Assembly (NCBI GenBank): GCA_013398615.1
Contig: VZSR01000393.1
Span: 16,791,224 to 16,855,223, forward strand
DNA length: 64,000 nucleotides
Direction of reading: 5' to 3'
From: Brachypodius melanocephalos
Lineage: Eukaryota; Chordata; Aves; Passeriformes; Pycnonotidae
Part shown: one piece after another, positions 1 to 13,251 of the stretch
Layout: every line of letters starts with the position of its first letter
Numbering within the stretch: the stretch's first letter is position 1
Notes under the pieces: generated by a model
Database searches by the model: none
What the model saw: only the letters and a program-made list of their open reading frames with translations
Told to the model about the DNA's origin: nothing
Translations under genes and position numbers: made by a program

Positions 1-79
1 ATTCTTACCTGTTTTCCAATAAGGAGACTTCATATAGGAGACGGCTTTGTGCTTTTCCCTTGGATCCTGTCAATGGAAA

Positions 80-338
80 CAGGACAAGAAGAAACAGCTG
101 GAGCTGGGCCAAGGCAGGGTTATGTTGAGTATCAAGGAAAGGTTCTGCTCCCCCAGAGGGTGCTGACACTGCCCAGGCTCCCCAGGGAATGGGCACAGTC
201 CTGAGGCTGCCAGAGCTCCAGGAGCCTTTGGACACCAGGGATGCACAGGGTGGGGTTGCTGGGGACGAGGACAGGAGCTGGGTCAATGGTCCTTGGGGGA
301 CCCTCCAAACTGAGGATATTCTGTGATTCTATGATTTC
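80..338 (+). mobile_element. CR1 LINE, 3' end fragment
   Basis: This is a 5'-truncated copy of the avian non-LTR retrotransposon CR1, lying in sense on the plus strand. Seen: the stretch with cccagagggtgctgacactg, the cccaggctccccagggaatg motif, the block around gggatgcacagggtggggtt, and a terminal attctgtgattctatgatt octamer tail at about 320-338, which fixes the 3' end and orientation. Only the last part of ORF2 or the 3' UTR remains, so nothing is coded. The left boundary is uncertain because divergence increases towards position 60. Open frames on the minus strand here are repeat shadows. Confidence 0.85.
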
Positions 339-2680
339 CAAAAAGCTAAATTTTAGAAAGGGGAGCAGAACATGACCACTTAAAACACTGTGTCACATGG
401 AATCATTTAATTATCAAGTACTGTTCAAGGAAAAAAAAACATTCGGACATCCCCTTGTATAATTTGAAGTATAAATAATGTTAAATCTTTAGAGTGACTT
501 GAGCATTCCCGACAGCACTAGGCTTACAGGGACTTGTGGCAACAGTGAGAGCTGCAATGAATTTGGCCTCTTCCCTTAGCACCTCTTTCCCAGGCTGTGA
601 GCAGAACCATCTTTTGCAGGGGAGAGATGTCACCTTTGCTAAACTGACACACCATGACCTCCTTCACCAACAGGCCTCCTGACAGATTCCAGCTGTCCTG
701 CTTTGATGGAATCTTTCAAGGATCAAAGAAAAGATCAAACTGGAAGTGGGAAATAAATGCTTCAGTGTTCTTATGCCCTCTTCATCTTGACTTCACAGGG
801 GTGTAAGTGATGAAATCTGAGGGAAACCAGGCAGGAGTCAGCCCAAACCCACAGATTTTAATCCTCTTTCTGAATTTTGCTCTTTCTGTTGCCTATTGGA
901 ATTGGTCCTGGAATGCATACCAGGCTCCCGAGCCTGTCTGCTCCTGGTGAATTCTGCTCATCTGCTGAAAATTAAACTGTCCTACTCAGACACTGCTCAC
1001 TTGGCAACAGACTGCTTTATGTTTACTGTTTATTGATTTTTGTTAACCGGGACTATAGAGAAGAAGCATTTCAGTTTCAAAGTCGTCCCAGAGGACAATG
1101 GCAGGTTACAATCACTTACACTGTATAAAAGCTTCATATTAATTGACTCTATATTTACATATTATGAATGCATATTTTAATCTGTTTTACATGAATAAGT
1201 CCTCCACAATGAAGATTTCATTTCCTTTTTTAAAACAACATAACTACTTGCCTTATTTGAAGAGACAAATCTCTTCTAAATTGTTTTGACCTTTCCTCCT
1301 GTCCTTTCTTAAAGTGGAAGTTGTATCTGCCTTCTTAGTTCAGGAATTTCTTATCTTAAAGCAAAGGGATGAACTCAACTTCAAACTGAAACCATTTCAC
1401 TGTGCTCCCTCCAGTTTGGCAAGTCACCCTCTCTGTCTATATTTGAAACAGCCAAATTCCCGACTAGTTCAACTCAACTATTTTTAGCCACAATAGACAA
1501 AAGGTTGAGAATAGACCAACTACAGCACTGTGTTGGAAAAGGTCGCTGGTCAAACCCAGAAAGATATGGAGATATCCCAGACTAATAAAATACAAAGGTC
1601 AGGACATTAATCTGGAACAGAGCAGAACCATCTGAACATGGCACTTCTGTTGCTGTTCAATATTTTGCCCTCAACCTTGGCAAAGTCACTTCTCCTCCTG
1701 TAAAAATCTTTTGTTTGGAGTTTCCAAAGCCAACCTACATTAAGATGTACATTAAGATGAAACACTTTCTTACTCATCTCTAATTTCATCACCATCAGAG
1801 CAAGTCTCGGTGAAGAGGCTTCAATAAAATATTACCCACTTATCCAACACACTCTCTGGCCTCAATGCTTCATTTTTTAGGCACAGAAAGTTTATAGTCC
1901 TCATTATCCCTACCCAAACCCCAAATACTTATCAATGTTCTGCTGTTTTCCAGCACCACAGGAACTGTTACAATCCAGCTCTGCTGGGTTCTGAAAGCAG
2001 AGCCAGACAAAGCTTTCCTCACAAAGTACCTGCTTCCCTAAGCACAGTTTCCAAGCCTTTTCATAAATTATTGGCTCACACAGGACACTCCTGCTAGCAA
2101 GCAGAAACACCTCTATCCTAAGGGCTCAGGATAAGGAGGCATCTCACAGAGTCCTATTTGTCAGGCACCACGTTGAAAGCACTGCAATAAAACAATTAAA
2201 CATATTCACAGATGTGAACACTGCAGCCCTGACTGTTACCATTCCACTTCTTCATTCTCAAATCACTCTAATATTCCTCTAGTAAATGTGTACTCTGGGG
2301 GCTGATGTCTTACTGTTCTGTGTCTTCACAGCACCTTTGTAGCAATGTTCTTTTGTGTTTGGAATTACACCCTGCAGAAATTGCTTCCTGCCACTGAGAC
2401 AGACCAATTCATTTTATGACTACAAATCTATATTAATGTCTTTTCTACAGTATTTAATGATGCAAGTCCTTCCACTTGTTACTCTTAAGCGTATCAAGGC
2501 GTGTATTTCTGGAGACAGTAGTGCATGCAAAAGATTAGAGTGGTTTTTATTGCAGTTGGAAACTACTGATGTTGCCATGATCAATACAGTGAGACCATGC
2601 ATGTGTTACATTAAAATGTTAAATACGGACAAACAAATAAAAATCAGGGCCAAGCAACTGCAGTGGAATAGTTCGAAAGA
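339..2680. other. Unique AT-rich noncoding DNA, no gene seen
   Basis: No coding region, RNA gene or interspersed repeat was recognised. The only local structure is a small direct repeat of acattaagatg near 1736-1759. Open frames of about 60-130 codons have no recognisable domain and fit chance expectation for AT-rich DNA. Confidence 0.6.
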
Positions 2681-2742
2681 AATATATATTCTTATATTTA
2701 TATATATTCTTATATATATTAATATATATTCTTATATTTTTT
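2681..2742. repeat. AT-rich microsatellite with atatattcttat units
   Basis: The block atatattcttat occurs three times, separated by short TA runs and ending in a T run. It is a degenerate low-complexity tract of about 62 bp. A 130-codon plus-strand frame ends inside it, and its C-terminal I/Y-rich part is only a translation of the repeat. Confidence 0.85.
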
Positions 2743-4319
2743 TCTAAAAGCCATTCTAGAATCATAGCAGCAGAGCAGAAGACAGTAGCAGAGTGCATAT
2801 GGAATTTAATTTTGAATGATATTGAAAGGTCAGTGCAGAATTGCTCAGCTCATATTTTGTGAAGATAACATGTGTGAACTAGCTATTTCCTCCTTTTAAC
2901 ATATAATGACCTTGTCCTTTGATTTAATGAGAAAATTATACCTGCTGCACTCAGATTTAACAAATTCTCCAGAATTAAAGATATACCAAAGGAAGGGGAA
3001 AAAATGTAAAAGAAGAATGAGAAATGAGACCTCACTTGCAACCCGACCATCGGGGAGAAGAAAGCCCAGAGATACCAGCACAATGACCTATGGAGCCTTT
3101 GCTGTGACACAGGCAGGAACAGAGAGGGAAAGGTGTGCAAGGGCTCCTTCCACCTCAGGTGAACACCTTCTTAATGTGGTGTCATGTGAACACACATGGT
3201 TAAATGCCAAGTCACACATGTGCTGCTGCTAGCAGGGAATGCAAGGAGACAACAGTGCCTGAAACACTGCACTGTAATTATAGCTTGAGAAGGCCTCTAT
3301 AATCTTAATTATAGGCAGGTTTCCTAACCTGTGTTAAGGCCATCTATCTCAATTCTAAAGGTTGCAGCAGTATCCCATGTCACAAAGGAACACTGATTTG
3401 TTCATTAAAAATTTTATTTAAAATTTCAATGAATTTAAATTGTTCTCAACTCCTAGAAAAATATTGAGGCCTGACACTGTTAAAAAAAAATCTCTTCTCA
3501 TGTGTAGAAGGGGAAGAGTGGACTCCCAATTCTCTTTCTAGCTCTGCCTTAGCCACTGTATACTGGCTCTTTCACTTTCTACCTTTTAGAACTCTGAGAA
3601 CTGCCATAATTCAAAAGATTGGAAATTTGTGTGCTCAGCATCCTGTTGCACAAACAACATAACAATGCAGGTGGCTGCACTTGCTTTCCACTGCTCTCTA
3701 CTTGCAGCTGAAGAAATCAGACTGAAGATACAGAATTTAAACAGATTGATAATTGCTTTAGCATGACTTTTCTTGCTTTTTCCAGGGTGAGCCCTGTGCT
3801 ATTTCAGGTGCACAGGCTGATCCTTCCCTGGCCTGGGCCACAGACAAGGAAAGCAGCAGCTTTAAGGGAGTGCTTTGTCCTTCCCTACCTGCTTATTTCT
3901 TTGATTTTGTGCAGGGTTTTAATTTCACAAGCACATTGAGTGAAGAGACAGATGAGATCAGAAAGGGATTTCTGAGGATGAACAGTTCCACAGGGATCAC
4001 CCAGGAGAATCCATCTGATGCCCTAATGACAGATATATTTTTGAACAATCAACCCAAAGAATTGTTTAATGACTATTAGATTATGTTAAATATACAGGTT
4101 ACATCTGAAACCTGACTAAAGAAATTGGATACTGAAATTTATTTTTCTTTAAAGAAAAAAATGAAAACAAGAACAAACTGAAGACTACTGAATTTATGTT
4201 GTTTCTCCTGATACTCCCCCCTCTGCTGACTTCAGAGCAAGTTACTCACAAGGAAATGCAAACCTCCCAAAGACAAGTGCTGGTTTCAGTGAAGTGCAGA
4301 AGAAAAGCAGGAGGCAAAT
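2743..4319. other. Unique noncoding DNA, nothing recognised
   Basis: AT-rich sequence with no repeat family, RNA gene or convincing exon. Short frames near 2906-3232 and 3870-4079 have no recognisable motif. Confidence 0.55.
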
Positions 4320-4760
4320 AGCCCTGCTGGCAAAATTCCCAGCTATCAGCCCTGTGCAGAGCTGTCACAGCAGCGGTGAGCAGGGTGCAGAGCCCTGTCC
4401 CGTGCTTTTAGGGGTCCACAGAGGAGTTTCCTGCCTGTGATGGATCCTGCAAACCACCACAGCGTGGCACTGTGACATTCCAGCTGCAAACCTGGCTTCA
4501 TTTCTCTGGAGCCAGGCTCCTGATAGCCCCAGAACAGCTCCTGTGCTGGGTGATGGGGCCCTAAAGCAGCTGTGGGGTTCTGCAGCTCTGACCCCCCAGT
4601 CCCCATCACCCACAGTCATGGATCCCACTCCAGGGGCTCCTGGGATCCCATTTTACAGGCATGCCTGTGGGAGCAAGGGGGCAATCCCAGTGCTGGGGAC
4701 TGACAGCAGCTGTGCTTGGGCTTGTGGAAAGGCACTAAAGAAGGCTGCTTTCCCTTAGTC
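4320..4760. other. GC-richer island of unknown origin
   Basis: A block of about 440 bp stands out from its AT-rich surroundings by its GC content and by overlapping short open frames on both strands, the longest under 90 codons. It lacks a CR1 tail, an LTR polyA/TATA pair and clear flanking duplications. It is poor in CpG, so it is not a typical CpG-island promoter. It may be an old degraded repeat or a noncoding exon; I cannot tell which. Confidence 0.4.
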
Positions 4761-7700
4761 CTTAAAATAACCCCATCCTGGAGCTAACATTCAGTATTCA
4801 CTGAAACACTTCTGACAAACCAATATTTTCTATCAGAAAAAAACGCCCAAAATTATCAAAGAGCTCCACCCTCAACAGCCCCATGGACATACACAAAGTG
4901 CTGGCCCACTCCAATGAGGATTTCTGTAACATTGGAAAATATTTTCTAAGGGAGCCTTAGAATTCTGAAGAATTTGTACTTGTAGATCATGGAATGAAAC
5001 AAAACAACCATTCAGCATTCTCAGAATAGTTTGAAATAAATATTGCAGGCAGCAAGATTGCAAAAAAACTCATTTATTATAGAAAGTGTTACACAGGTTT
5101 TGTTGATTGGCAGCCAACTAAAACCTTCCAAGGTGGGTTGTGGGTTGGTTTGGTTACTTTCTTCTCCATCTTGAAATAATAAATTCTCATGAAAGGCTGC
5201 AGCCATTCTGTCCCTGTCTCTAAAGGTGGCAGGAATGGCAATGAGGCTGTTCAGGGCCCTGTCACAGCACCACTTCATCTGTCTCGTGGCTGTCAATTGA
5301 AATACTGATCAAGTCTGGCCCTACTGAATTTTTACAATTAAAGTTTCAAGGTGACATACTATGGCATAACATTAAGCATAGATTTCATTTGTCCTTCATT
5401 AATAATCAACCTTACAGTCAAATATCCATTAACATGAACTGCATAATAAAATCAACAACAATTTCAAATGAATTCCCATATGAACAAAACATTTCAAATG
5501 CTTAATATTTCACACTCTTCTTTCACCAGATACAGTTCAGTAGCAGTCTAGGTCTTTGAAATCTTCATAATGCTTTTTATCTTTTGAAATGAAACATTTC
5601 CCTTACACTTTCATATCACCCCTATTACTTTACATCAGTGCCAAGTCAATTCTCCTTCTGGATTTCATCTTTCCTCTCACATCTCTTTTGCCATTTAGCA
5701 AACAACATCCCGTCTCTGCATCTTCCCAGGGTATTTACTCACAAAAAAAAAAGGACACTGTTCTAACCAAAATTAGCAGAATCAGAACAAAGGCAGCCCT
5801 CCTCTGCTTCGTGGGCTGGCATGTGCAATAAGTGAAAACTCAGAGATAGAAATGCATCAAACAAACAAAATTAACAGTTGGTTTGCTATCTAGAACTTAA
5901 CTTGGCAATGGAGGCCCTCTAGTATCACCCACTGCTGTACTGAATTATTATAAATATAATCCTTCAACAGTGTAAATTTATATCTTTTTCCCTGTCCTGT
6001 AGATTTTTTATTTTTGCAAGCAAGAAGGATTACAACCCTCTTTGCTCATATAACCTGGTGCTATTCTGTTCAGGAGCACAACAGCTCCAAAGAACAAAAC
6101 TCCCAGCCATTATCATTACTAATAAAGAAAAAATTCCCAATTGTGACTGGAACCTTTTAAGATTTCAGATCGAGCTACTTTTCCTGGCTGGGAGCAGTGT
6201 GATTGCTTGTATTCTGGGGAGTAGAGGTGACTTTGTCATGCTCAAAATCTGCGCTTTTTTGATGTTAACTAACTTCCTATAAAACCCTGTGAATGCCAGA
6301 TAAGGAGGCTTTTACCTGAGAGCAGCTAAGTCTGATAAGTGAGGTGTTTGATTAAGCTCAACTAAGATTAGGAGGAAGTTATTGATGCCTTATCTCCAAA
6401 GGACTATTCAGTTCGACAGCTATCTCAGCGAGAAGCTGTCCTTTTTCTCTCCCTGACAAAGCCACAATCTAACCATTTTAAATCCAATCCACTTACAGCA
6501 CTCAGACAATGCTCTTCATTTACTAGAGCTGAAGTTGCCACATTCCTATGGCAGACTAGGACAATATTTATTACAAGATCCAGAATGGATCTTCTGTGGA
6601 ATTTTCAGGCACTAAACACTTCAGACAATAAAGGTTTCTCAACATTTCTCCATCTTGAGAGGAAAGCACAATTTTTAAAGCAGTGCTTCCATTACATAAT
6701 GCTCCTCTGAACATAATGCAGAGCAATTTCCCAGTACTTTATAAAATCTATTCCTTTAGGTTACCATTTACATCCTAGGAATTACAGCCGTATCAAGCAT
6801 TTGCATGGAGATCATTCATATTTAAAGTGAGCCACAGAACTCAAACAACTGAAAAAACCCACACTCCTAGAAGGCCACAGCACCCTCCTTCTGTGCCCTT
6901 CTGCAGTGGCAGGAGTAGTGCATCCCCTCTCCCCACTGATGGCTCTTGGGAGTGGTGGTCACTTGTTTAATTAAAGCTTTGGAAGTCTCCTGTTGCTTAG
7001 ACAGCCACTCCAGGAGAGGAGTCCTGGATCTTAGTTGTGTTTTGTGAAAGTGCTGGCACTGCTGAGCATGGACAGAACAAGGAACCAGACCCTTAATCCC
7101 TGTGCTGTGTGACCAAAACCTCTCCTCTCCTCTCTGCAGCCCAGGGACTCTGAATTTGCAGATCTCCATGCTCAGCACTTCTTGTCACATTCCTGCCCCT
7201 CCAGCTCCCTGCTCAGGGCATCTGCTGCTTCCAAATCTTATACCAATGTGCCCAGGGCCCAAAATATTGCCCATCTGATGTTCAGTTCTCATTTGCAAAT
7301 TTCAGAATGTGTTTGGGAACTTGACTTCTTGGGAACTTGATTTATTTCTGCTGGAATGATATGAGACCACACTTGGACTTTCAGTGAACTTGACCTTCTC
7401 TCCTGCTGTAAATTGCCTGACACACTGCTGGAAGTACAGAGACGTTGTCAAGAAACTGTAATTATCAAAATGCATGGAACTGGAGATACAATTTGCACTT
7501 GTTCATCACACCATTCGATTTTCATACTGTTGTATTTTTTCTCATTTTAATTGAGTTCCTGGGCTGCAAATTACTCTCATAACGTTCCTGCCTTGTTCTG
7601 GCTTAAAGCAGACATCCATGAGGTATCCCACTGAAAAAGCTAAATTCTTCCTGTGAGGGATATTTAACTTTCCTTGCTAATTCCAACTGCAACAGCTAAT

Positions 7701-8607
7701 TTAACAAAGGTTTGCTATTAGTTCTCAGTTCTTTTCCAGGCCATGCCTTCTTCCAACATACAAAAGTGAATGTTAAAAAACTCCACCCTAGTATTGTAGC
7801 TCTCTGTTGGGAATAGACTTGTGAGATGTTAATGACAAAAATGCAGATGTGGTCTCTGGAATTTGTGCAGGTAAGCAAACTAAACAGAGCTAGGCAGTGC
7901 TGTATTTATCTAGCACAAATATGCATGTTCCACAAATACAAAAAGAAACTATTGACTTGCTACTGATACAAGCTGTCTTTCCTCCAAGCACAACTGGCTT
8001 AAAGCCCTTTATGGAATATACTCTTGTTGATCATCAAATACAGCACATTCCTACATCAGCAGCGTAGGAGGGAAGATTATTCCTCTGAGAATTACTGTAT
8101 TCAAGAGGCAAGTGATAATATCATCACAAAATAGACAAGTTACATTTAAAATTAAATAAAATAATGCACAGGAGGCTCCTGCATCTCCTAATGCTTTTTT
8201 ATTTCCCAGACTTGTCTCTTACTGGATCAGGGAGAACTGTGCTTTACTTCCATGAATTTTTAATTTGATTTCATCAAAACTGTGGTGAATTCTTCCTACC
8301 TTTTCCCTATGCAGACTTAAAAACAGCTTACAGAGTTTGTACAGCCAGAGCAACTAAAATAGGCTCAACATTCCAGATGAAAGCATTGGTTTTACTTGAG
8401 AGTAAATACACAATGCTTTGCTTAGAGCTCATCTTTTGGCAAAGCAGGGAATTCACTTGTTTGCAAACTGCATTCACAGGCTTCATTCACTTCATGAGAG
8501 GCTGGAGGGCTCAAAGGTGTTTCTACACCTTTCTTCCTTGAGGTAAGAACAATGTCACCCACAAATCATTTCACCATTATTAAAAGTCTGCAGTGCATCC
8601 AGGTGTG
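4761..8607. other. Unique noncoding DNA with mild GC-richer patches
   Basis: No gene was recognised. Two patches are less AT-rich. At about 5070-5330 the minus strand ends in an AATAAA-like signal and looks vaguely like a 3' UTR. The other patch is at about 6850-7260. Neither has a recognisable protein or repeat signature. The rest is ordinary AT-rich sequence with A or T runs of ten or fewer. Confidence 0.5.
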
Positions 8608-9006
8608 TCACAGAATCACAGAATGGGTTGGGTTGGAAGGGACCTCAAAACCCATCCAGTTCCACCCCTGCCCTGTGCAGGGACACCTTCCTCTGTCCCA
8701 GGCTGCTCCAAGCCCCAATGTCCAACCTGGCCTTGGGCACTGCCAGGGATCCAGGGGCAGCCACAGCTGCTCTGGGCACCCTGTGCCAGGGCCTGCCCAC
8801 CCTGCCAGGGAACAATTCCTGCCCAAGATCCCATCCAGCCCTGCCCTCTGGCACTGGCAGCCATTCCCTGGCTCCTGGCCCTGCATTTCCTGAGGAATTG
8901 TCCCTCTCTGGTTTCCCTGCAGTCCCTCAGACCCTGGAAGGAGCTGTGGGGTCTCCACACAACCTTCTCCTCTGCAGGCTGAGCAGCCCCAGCTCTCCCA
9001 GCCTGG
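8608..9006 (-). mobile_element. CR1 LINE, 5'-truncated copy of the abundant GC-rich subfamily
   Basis: The plus strand begins with tcacagaatcacagaatggg, the reverse complement of the CR1 octamer tail, so the element lies on the minus strand with its 3' end at the left. It continues through the diagnostic blocks ggcactgccagggatccagg and ctgtgccagggcctgcccac to about 9006, where similarity to other copies ends. Copies in the same window at 12282, 29970, 44583 and 53872 belong to the same subfamily. Several long overlapping frames on both strands (up to 195 codons) are shadows of this repeat, not genes. The element lacks the reverse transcriptase and is dead. Confidence 0.93.
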
Positions 9007-12000
9007 TCCACAAGGGAGGTCTCAAATTCCCATGTAGTACTGGAGTTGCACAACCTGTTATTCTCTAAGAAATGGTCATTCTGCCATCTGTACCTTATTC
9101 CTTCTTGTGCAGTGACCTCACTCTGTTTCCTGATACAAGACTTTGAAATGAAGGAACCATTCCTTTGGCAGAACTGTTGTGGTGACACTTTCCACTGTGA
9201 CAACTACCAGGGACCTTGGGGTTCAGTGAAGTGCAGGGACGTACCAAAGCACTGCAAGGAATGCAGGAAATCCCTGTAGCACTCATTTGGTAAATACAGC
9301 CTGGGTTTAATTTATCCATCCAATCCTTTCTCATCCTGGGGAGGCAGAAGTTAATTCGTTTTACATGCAAGCAGCAACCATTTGGGTCAGGCTGAAGAAA
9401 CTATTTCAGACTGTCAGCATGCATCTGGGGGAGCCTTGAGACAGAGTGGGAGACAAATTGACCAAATGTTGATTTATAACAACAGTCAGCCAGAGAAGGC
9501 AGAAATGTGAAAACAGTGCAAGCAGAGTGTGAAACCCAAACCTGAACTGTCAGGGAACTGAAAGAACAACCAGATGCTTTCTGCAGTGACATAAATCGAA
9601 GCAGAAGTCACCAGGCAGAGATATAAGCAATGCTACCACAACACGTAAATAATCCGACTCACTCTAAAAGAGTTGTTCTGTGGTGCTGAAACCAACTGCT
9701 GGTTGCATAAATCACATCCCCCCTCAGACACAAACAGGGTAGGACACGCATTCTTCAGAGAGAGGAAACTGTGCCACAGAGTTGGAGCGTTCTCTCCTGC
9801 TGGAAATGCAATCTAGGACAAAGAAATTGTCACATTCTCGGTCTGAAAGAGTAGCAGTGGATTAGAGAGTAGCTCCTGCTGGCACTACTCTTTCAATTTA
9901 TCCCCAAGTATCACATGAACATTACTGTTACTGCTACCATTCTGCATTAAGAGATGAAGAAATTGGTTACAGACCAGCGAGAGACCATTCAAACAAATGA
10001 GCAGCTAAAAACTACAGAGGCAATAACTCCTTAGTGTACAAGTTACAGCATTACAGCATGCAGGAATTTATATTTAATTCTACAGCTGATTGTAATTCTA
10101 TTGTTCCTGTAAGCCAACAGCTACCACTAAGCAATAATCACTTAAAATATCTGCAATCTTCTGTGTTTCAGAGCACAGAACTGAGATATTCCATGCTTAT
10201 ATCACCTTGCCAGGTAATCTTTCAAACTGAAGTTTAGATACAAGCACCTTGTGAACGCCATTCTGAAATAATAGTATCACTACTAAATGCTCCCAATCAA
10301 AGTTTTCAGGTATGTGGAGGCTGATTTTCAAGAGAGCATCTCCAAAAACTGAGATCTATATGGAACACCTCTGACCTCATCACGCACTTATGAAGTCTGC
10401 TTAACCTCACCTATTTTTATTATTAAAATTATAATTAAAAAGAATTGCACAAGTCTTTACAACAAAAATGCATCTAAAAATTTAATCTCCAAGCCCTTCT
10501 CAAAGGATAGCACACAGTGATTAACTGAATTAGTTATTGCCTTTGTGTAAGAAGCAAAAGCAAAAAAAACTCCACTCATTTTCCTCAAACAATTCAGACT
10601 TCAAGAAAGGCACTGGACTCTGCAGGGAAACATCTTCTCTCAGACCAAACACCAACTCAGTTAACAAGAGAAAGGAGTAACATAATACTTGGCTTTATAT
10701 CAGGGCTTTTTCCACTTGTTTGTTTTGTTCAGCCTTTAGTGCAAGAAATAAAAGATACTTTCTCTATATGCTTTTTTCATATAAAAATACAAATATATAC
10801 AAAGAGAAATCATTGTTGGGAAAAGAGAAGGCACTGCAATCTTAGTGTGTTTTAACACTACAGAGCCTTATTCACCTTGCCAAAAAATATTCTCTCCACA
10901 GAGACATGAAGCAAGATGAGGGGGAAAAAGGGGTCTGGCATTGAGGTAGGAGATAAAGGTCAGCAAATCACATGAGCATTCTTATGTCAAGACTGAGCCA
11001 TGAGGTAAATTACTCTGAGCCCCACAGAGTAGCTACAGAAAGTTGTTTGGAGATTCAAAAACTGTACAAACTAGTCTGCTGGCAGAGGGTGGAAATCAAA
11101 CCATGAACTCAATCACTCCCAAGTGATCATAAAGCCCAAAAATCCCAACAAAGCTTGAAAATATCCCCAAGCAGAAAAGAAAAGCACATGCTCATGCTGT
11201 CCCCTTTCTGTAAGCAGATGTGAAATACGCACAAAACTCAGTGGAATATTTTCCACTGACTGGAAACATTTCAGATCAATCATATCAGAAACCAAATGCT
11301 GTCTCCACCCCACTGCCCCAAATTAAAAATATCTTCATCTTCTGAGGGAGCTTTATGTTGTTTTCAATGCTCCTTGCCTTTTTAAATGTATCAATTTTGT
11401 CATCAGCTTTGTTTTGGCAGGTAGGTTCATTTAAAACTTGGAGAGTTTTTTGCATTATTTTTTCCTCTTCCCCTCTCTCAAATGTGTTGAAAGATCTGCC
11501 TTTAAAAAAAGGTTTTATGACAGCATATAATGGTGATCTTCCTTCCAACACTCAAAGGGATGAAAGGCTGATATAACATGCCTTAACTTGAAATTCAGCA
11601 CAGAAAAAAGCACAAATACAGAAATCAGGAGAAATTCAGGCTTTTTGTCACTTCTCCTCATCACCGTTTTGCCTTTCATGTTTTATCTAAATCCATTGGG
11701 AAAGGGGAACACAGGATTAAACCAACAAGACTGAACATATGTTTCCAGACAGGACCAGCAGAAACAAAGGTGTTGAATGATATTTTCAATGTCCACACAT
11801 GCACACAATCTGAATCATGAATAAATGTCTGGGTTTGACAGCTGGGAAACACTGCAGTATTATTACATTTTCCTAGGAAGAGCTGAGCCTGTGAGGTTTC
11901 AAGAGACAACAGAAAATACAGAGGCTACCAAGACATTACAGTATTGTGACAAACATTTCTTTTCTTTAAAGGAGCGAGAAAAAATTGAAACAACACAAAG

Positions 12001-12281
12001 AATCAATTTCCAGGTTCTGTTGCTTTAAAGCACAAGACAGACTGTTTTGTAGTACTGACCTGAGAGAAGTTGAATTCCCAGTAGAAATTGTGACTTGGCC
12101 ACTGTACAAGAAAATATCAGGATTTAGGAATCATGGCACCGAAAAAACACAGAGAGTATAAAGGGGTGTCTTGGAAAGTGGTTAAATATAAAAAGAGATA
12201 GGAAAAAAATTCCTGCTTCTCAACCACTAAGAAAGTGTATGAGAACTTCTTGTATTACTCCAAATTTACAACTGGAGAAGA
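9007..12281. other. Unique AT-rich noncoding DNA, nothing recognised
   Basis: No repeat family, RNA gene or exon was recognised. A 77-codon frame at 9046-9279 has several cysteines near its end but no family resemblance I can name, and it begins inside the decayed edge of the CR1. Confidence 0.55.
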
Positions 12282-12658
12282 CAGTCTGGACAGGAGAAGG
12301 CTCCTGGGAGTCCTTAGATTTGCTTCCAGAGCCTAAAGGGGCTCCAAGAGAGCTGGAGAGGGACTTGGGACAAGGGCTGGAGGGACAGGAGCCAGGGAAT
12401 GGCTGCCAGTGCCAGAGGGCAGGGCTGGATGGGATCTTGGGCAGGAATTGTTCCCTAGCAGGGTGGGCAGGCCCTGGCACAGGGTGCCCAGAGCAGCTGT
12501 GGCTGCCCCTGGATCCCTGGCAGTGCCCAAGGCCAGGTTGGACACTGGGGCTTGGAGCAGCCTGGGACAGTGCAAGGTGTCCCTGCCATGGCAGGGGTGG
12601 TGGCACTGGATGATTTTTAAGGTCTCTCCCAACCCAATCCATTCTGTGAGTCTGTGAA
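12282..12658 (+). mobile_element. CR1 LINE, 5'-truncated copy
   Basis: In sense on the plus strand. It contains the blocks ggctgccagtgccagagggc, gatgggatcttgggcaggaa and cccaaggccaggttggacac. It ends with ccattctgtgagtctgtga at about 12640-12658, the octamer tail that marks the 3' end. It is closely similar to the minus-strand copies at 8608 and 44583 and to the plus-strand copy at 53872, so the same source subfamily gave rise to all of them. There is no intact ORF. The minus-strand frames here, up to 173 codons, are shadows. Confidence 0.93.
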
Positions 12659-13091
12659 CTCTACACAAAATGGATGGGTCAGCAGTAGTTTCTTTTTGGT
12701 TCTGTTTCTCATCACCTCTTTCATCACTGCAGCACACAAGCTGCTCTAAGAAGTTTACCACAAAAAGCCAACATCCATCTTTTGCTATTTCCTTTGGTTT
12801 GGCCATCAAAGCAATGAGCTGAAAATGCCAAGATCTGTGGAACATGCAATTCAAAAAGTGCGAGAGGATGCTGCACTGAAAAGTGCTCCAGGAACACGAG
12901 TGAGCTGCTTCTCACCACCCAGCCACCACAGCTGTGTTTCTGCTATGGACCTACACCAAGCAAACACTAAATCAGCTCAGTTTGGTCTGAATTGAACTAC
13001 TCCATCTACATCAAGGGTTTGGGGTTTTTTTGCATTTGATACTGGCAGACTAGTATCAGGCATGGCAGGGACAATTATCTTAGGTCAGCAT
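12659..13091. other. Unique noncoding DNA
   Basis: Nothing was recognised except a short G/T run near 13015-13031, one of several such runs in the window. It leads directly into the 19-bp minisatellite. Confidence 0.55.
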
Positions 13092-13251
13092 GCAGCTCTG
13101 TGCATGACCTGCAGCTCTGTGCATGACCTGCAGCCCTGTGCATGACCTGCAGCCCTGTGCATGACCTGCAGCTCTGTGCATGACCTGCAGCCCTGTGCAT
13201 GACCTGCAGCCCTGTGCATGACCAGCAGCTCTGTGCATGACCAGCAGCTCT
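13092..13251. repeat. 19-bp minisatellite, 8.4 copies
   Basis: Eight head-to-tail copies of gcagctctgtgcatgacct, followed by a partial ninth (gcagctct). The unit length is constant at 19 bp. Copies differ mainly at position 6 (T or C), in the order T,T,C,C,T,C,C,T,T. In addition, the last base changes from t to a in copies 7 and 8. The order suggests that a three-unit block (57 bp) was duplicated. A minus-strand frame through it reads a periodic peptide that is only the repeat translated. Confidence 0.95.

Noticed and set aside
8593..9203. Overlapping open frames up to 195 codons on both strands
   Set aside because: They lie in a CR1 copy, and the same peptides recur in the frames at 12220-12854, 30041-30334, 44589-44917 and 53945-54248. 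They are repeat translations.
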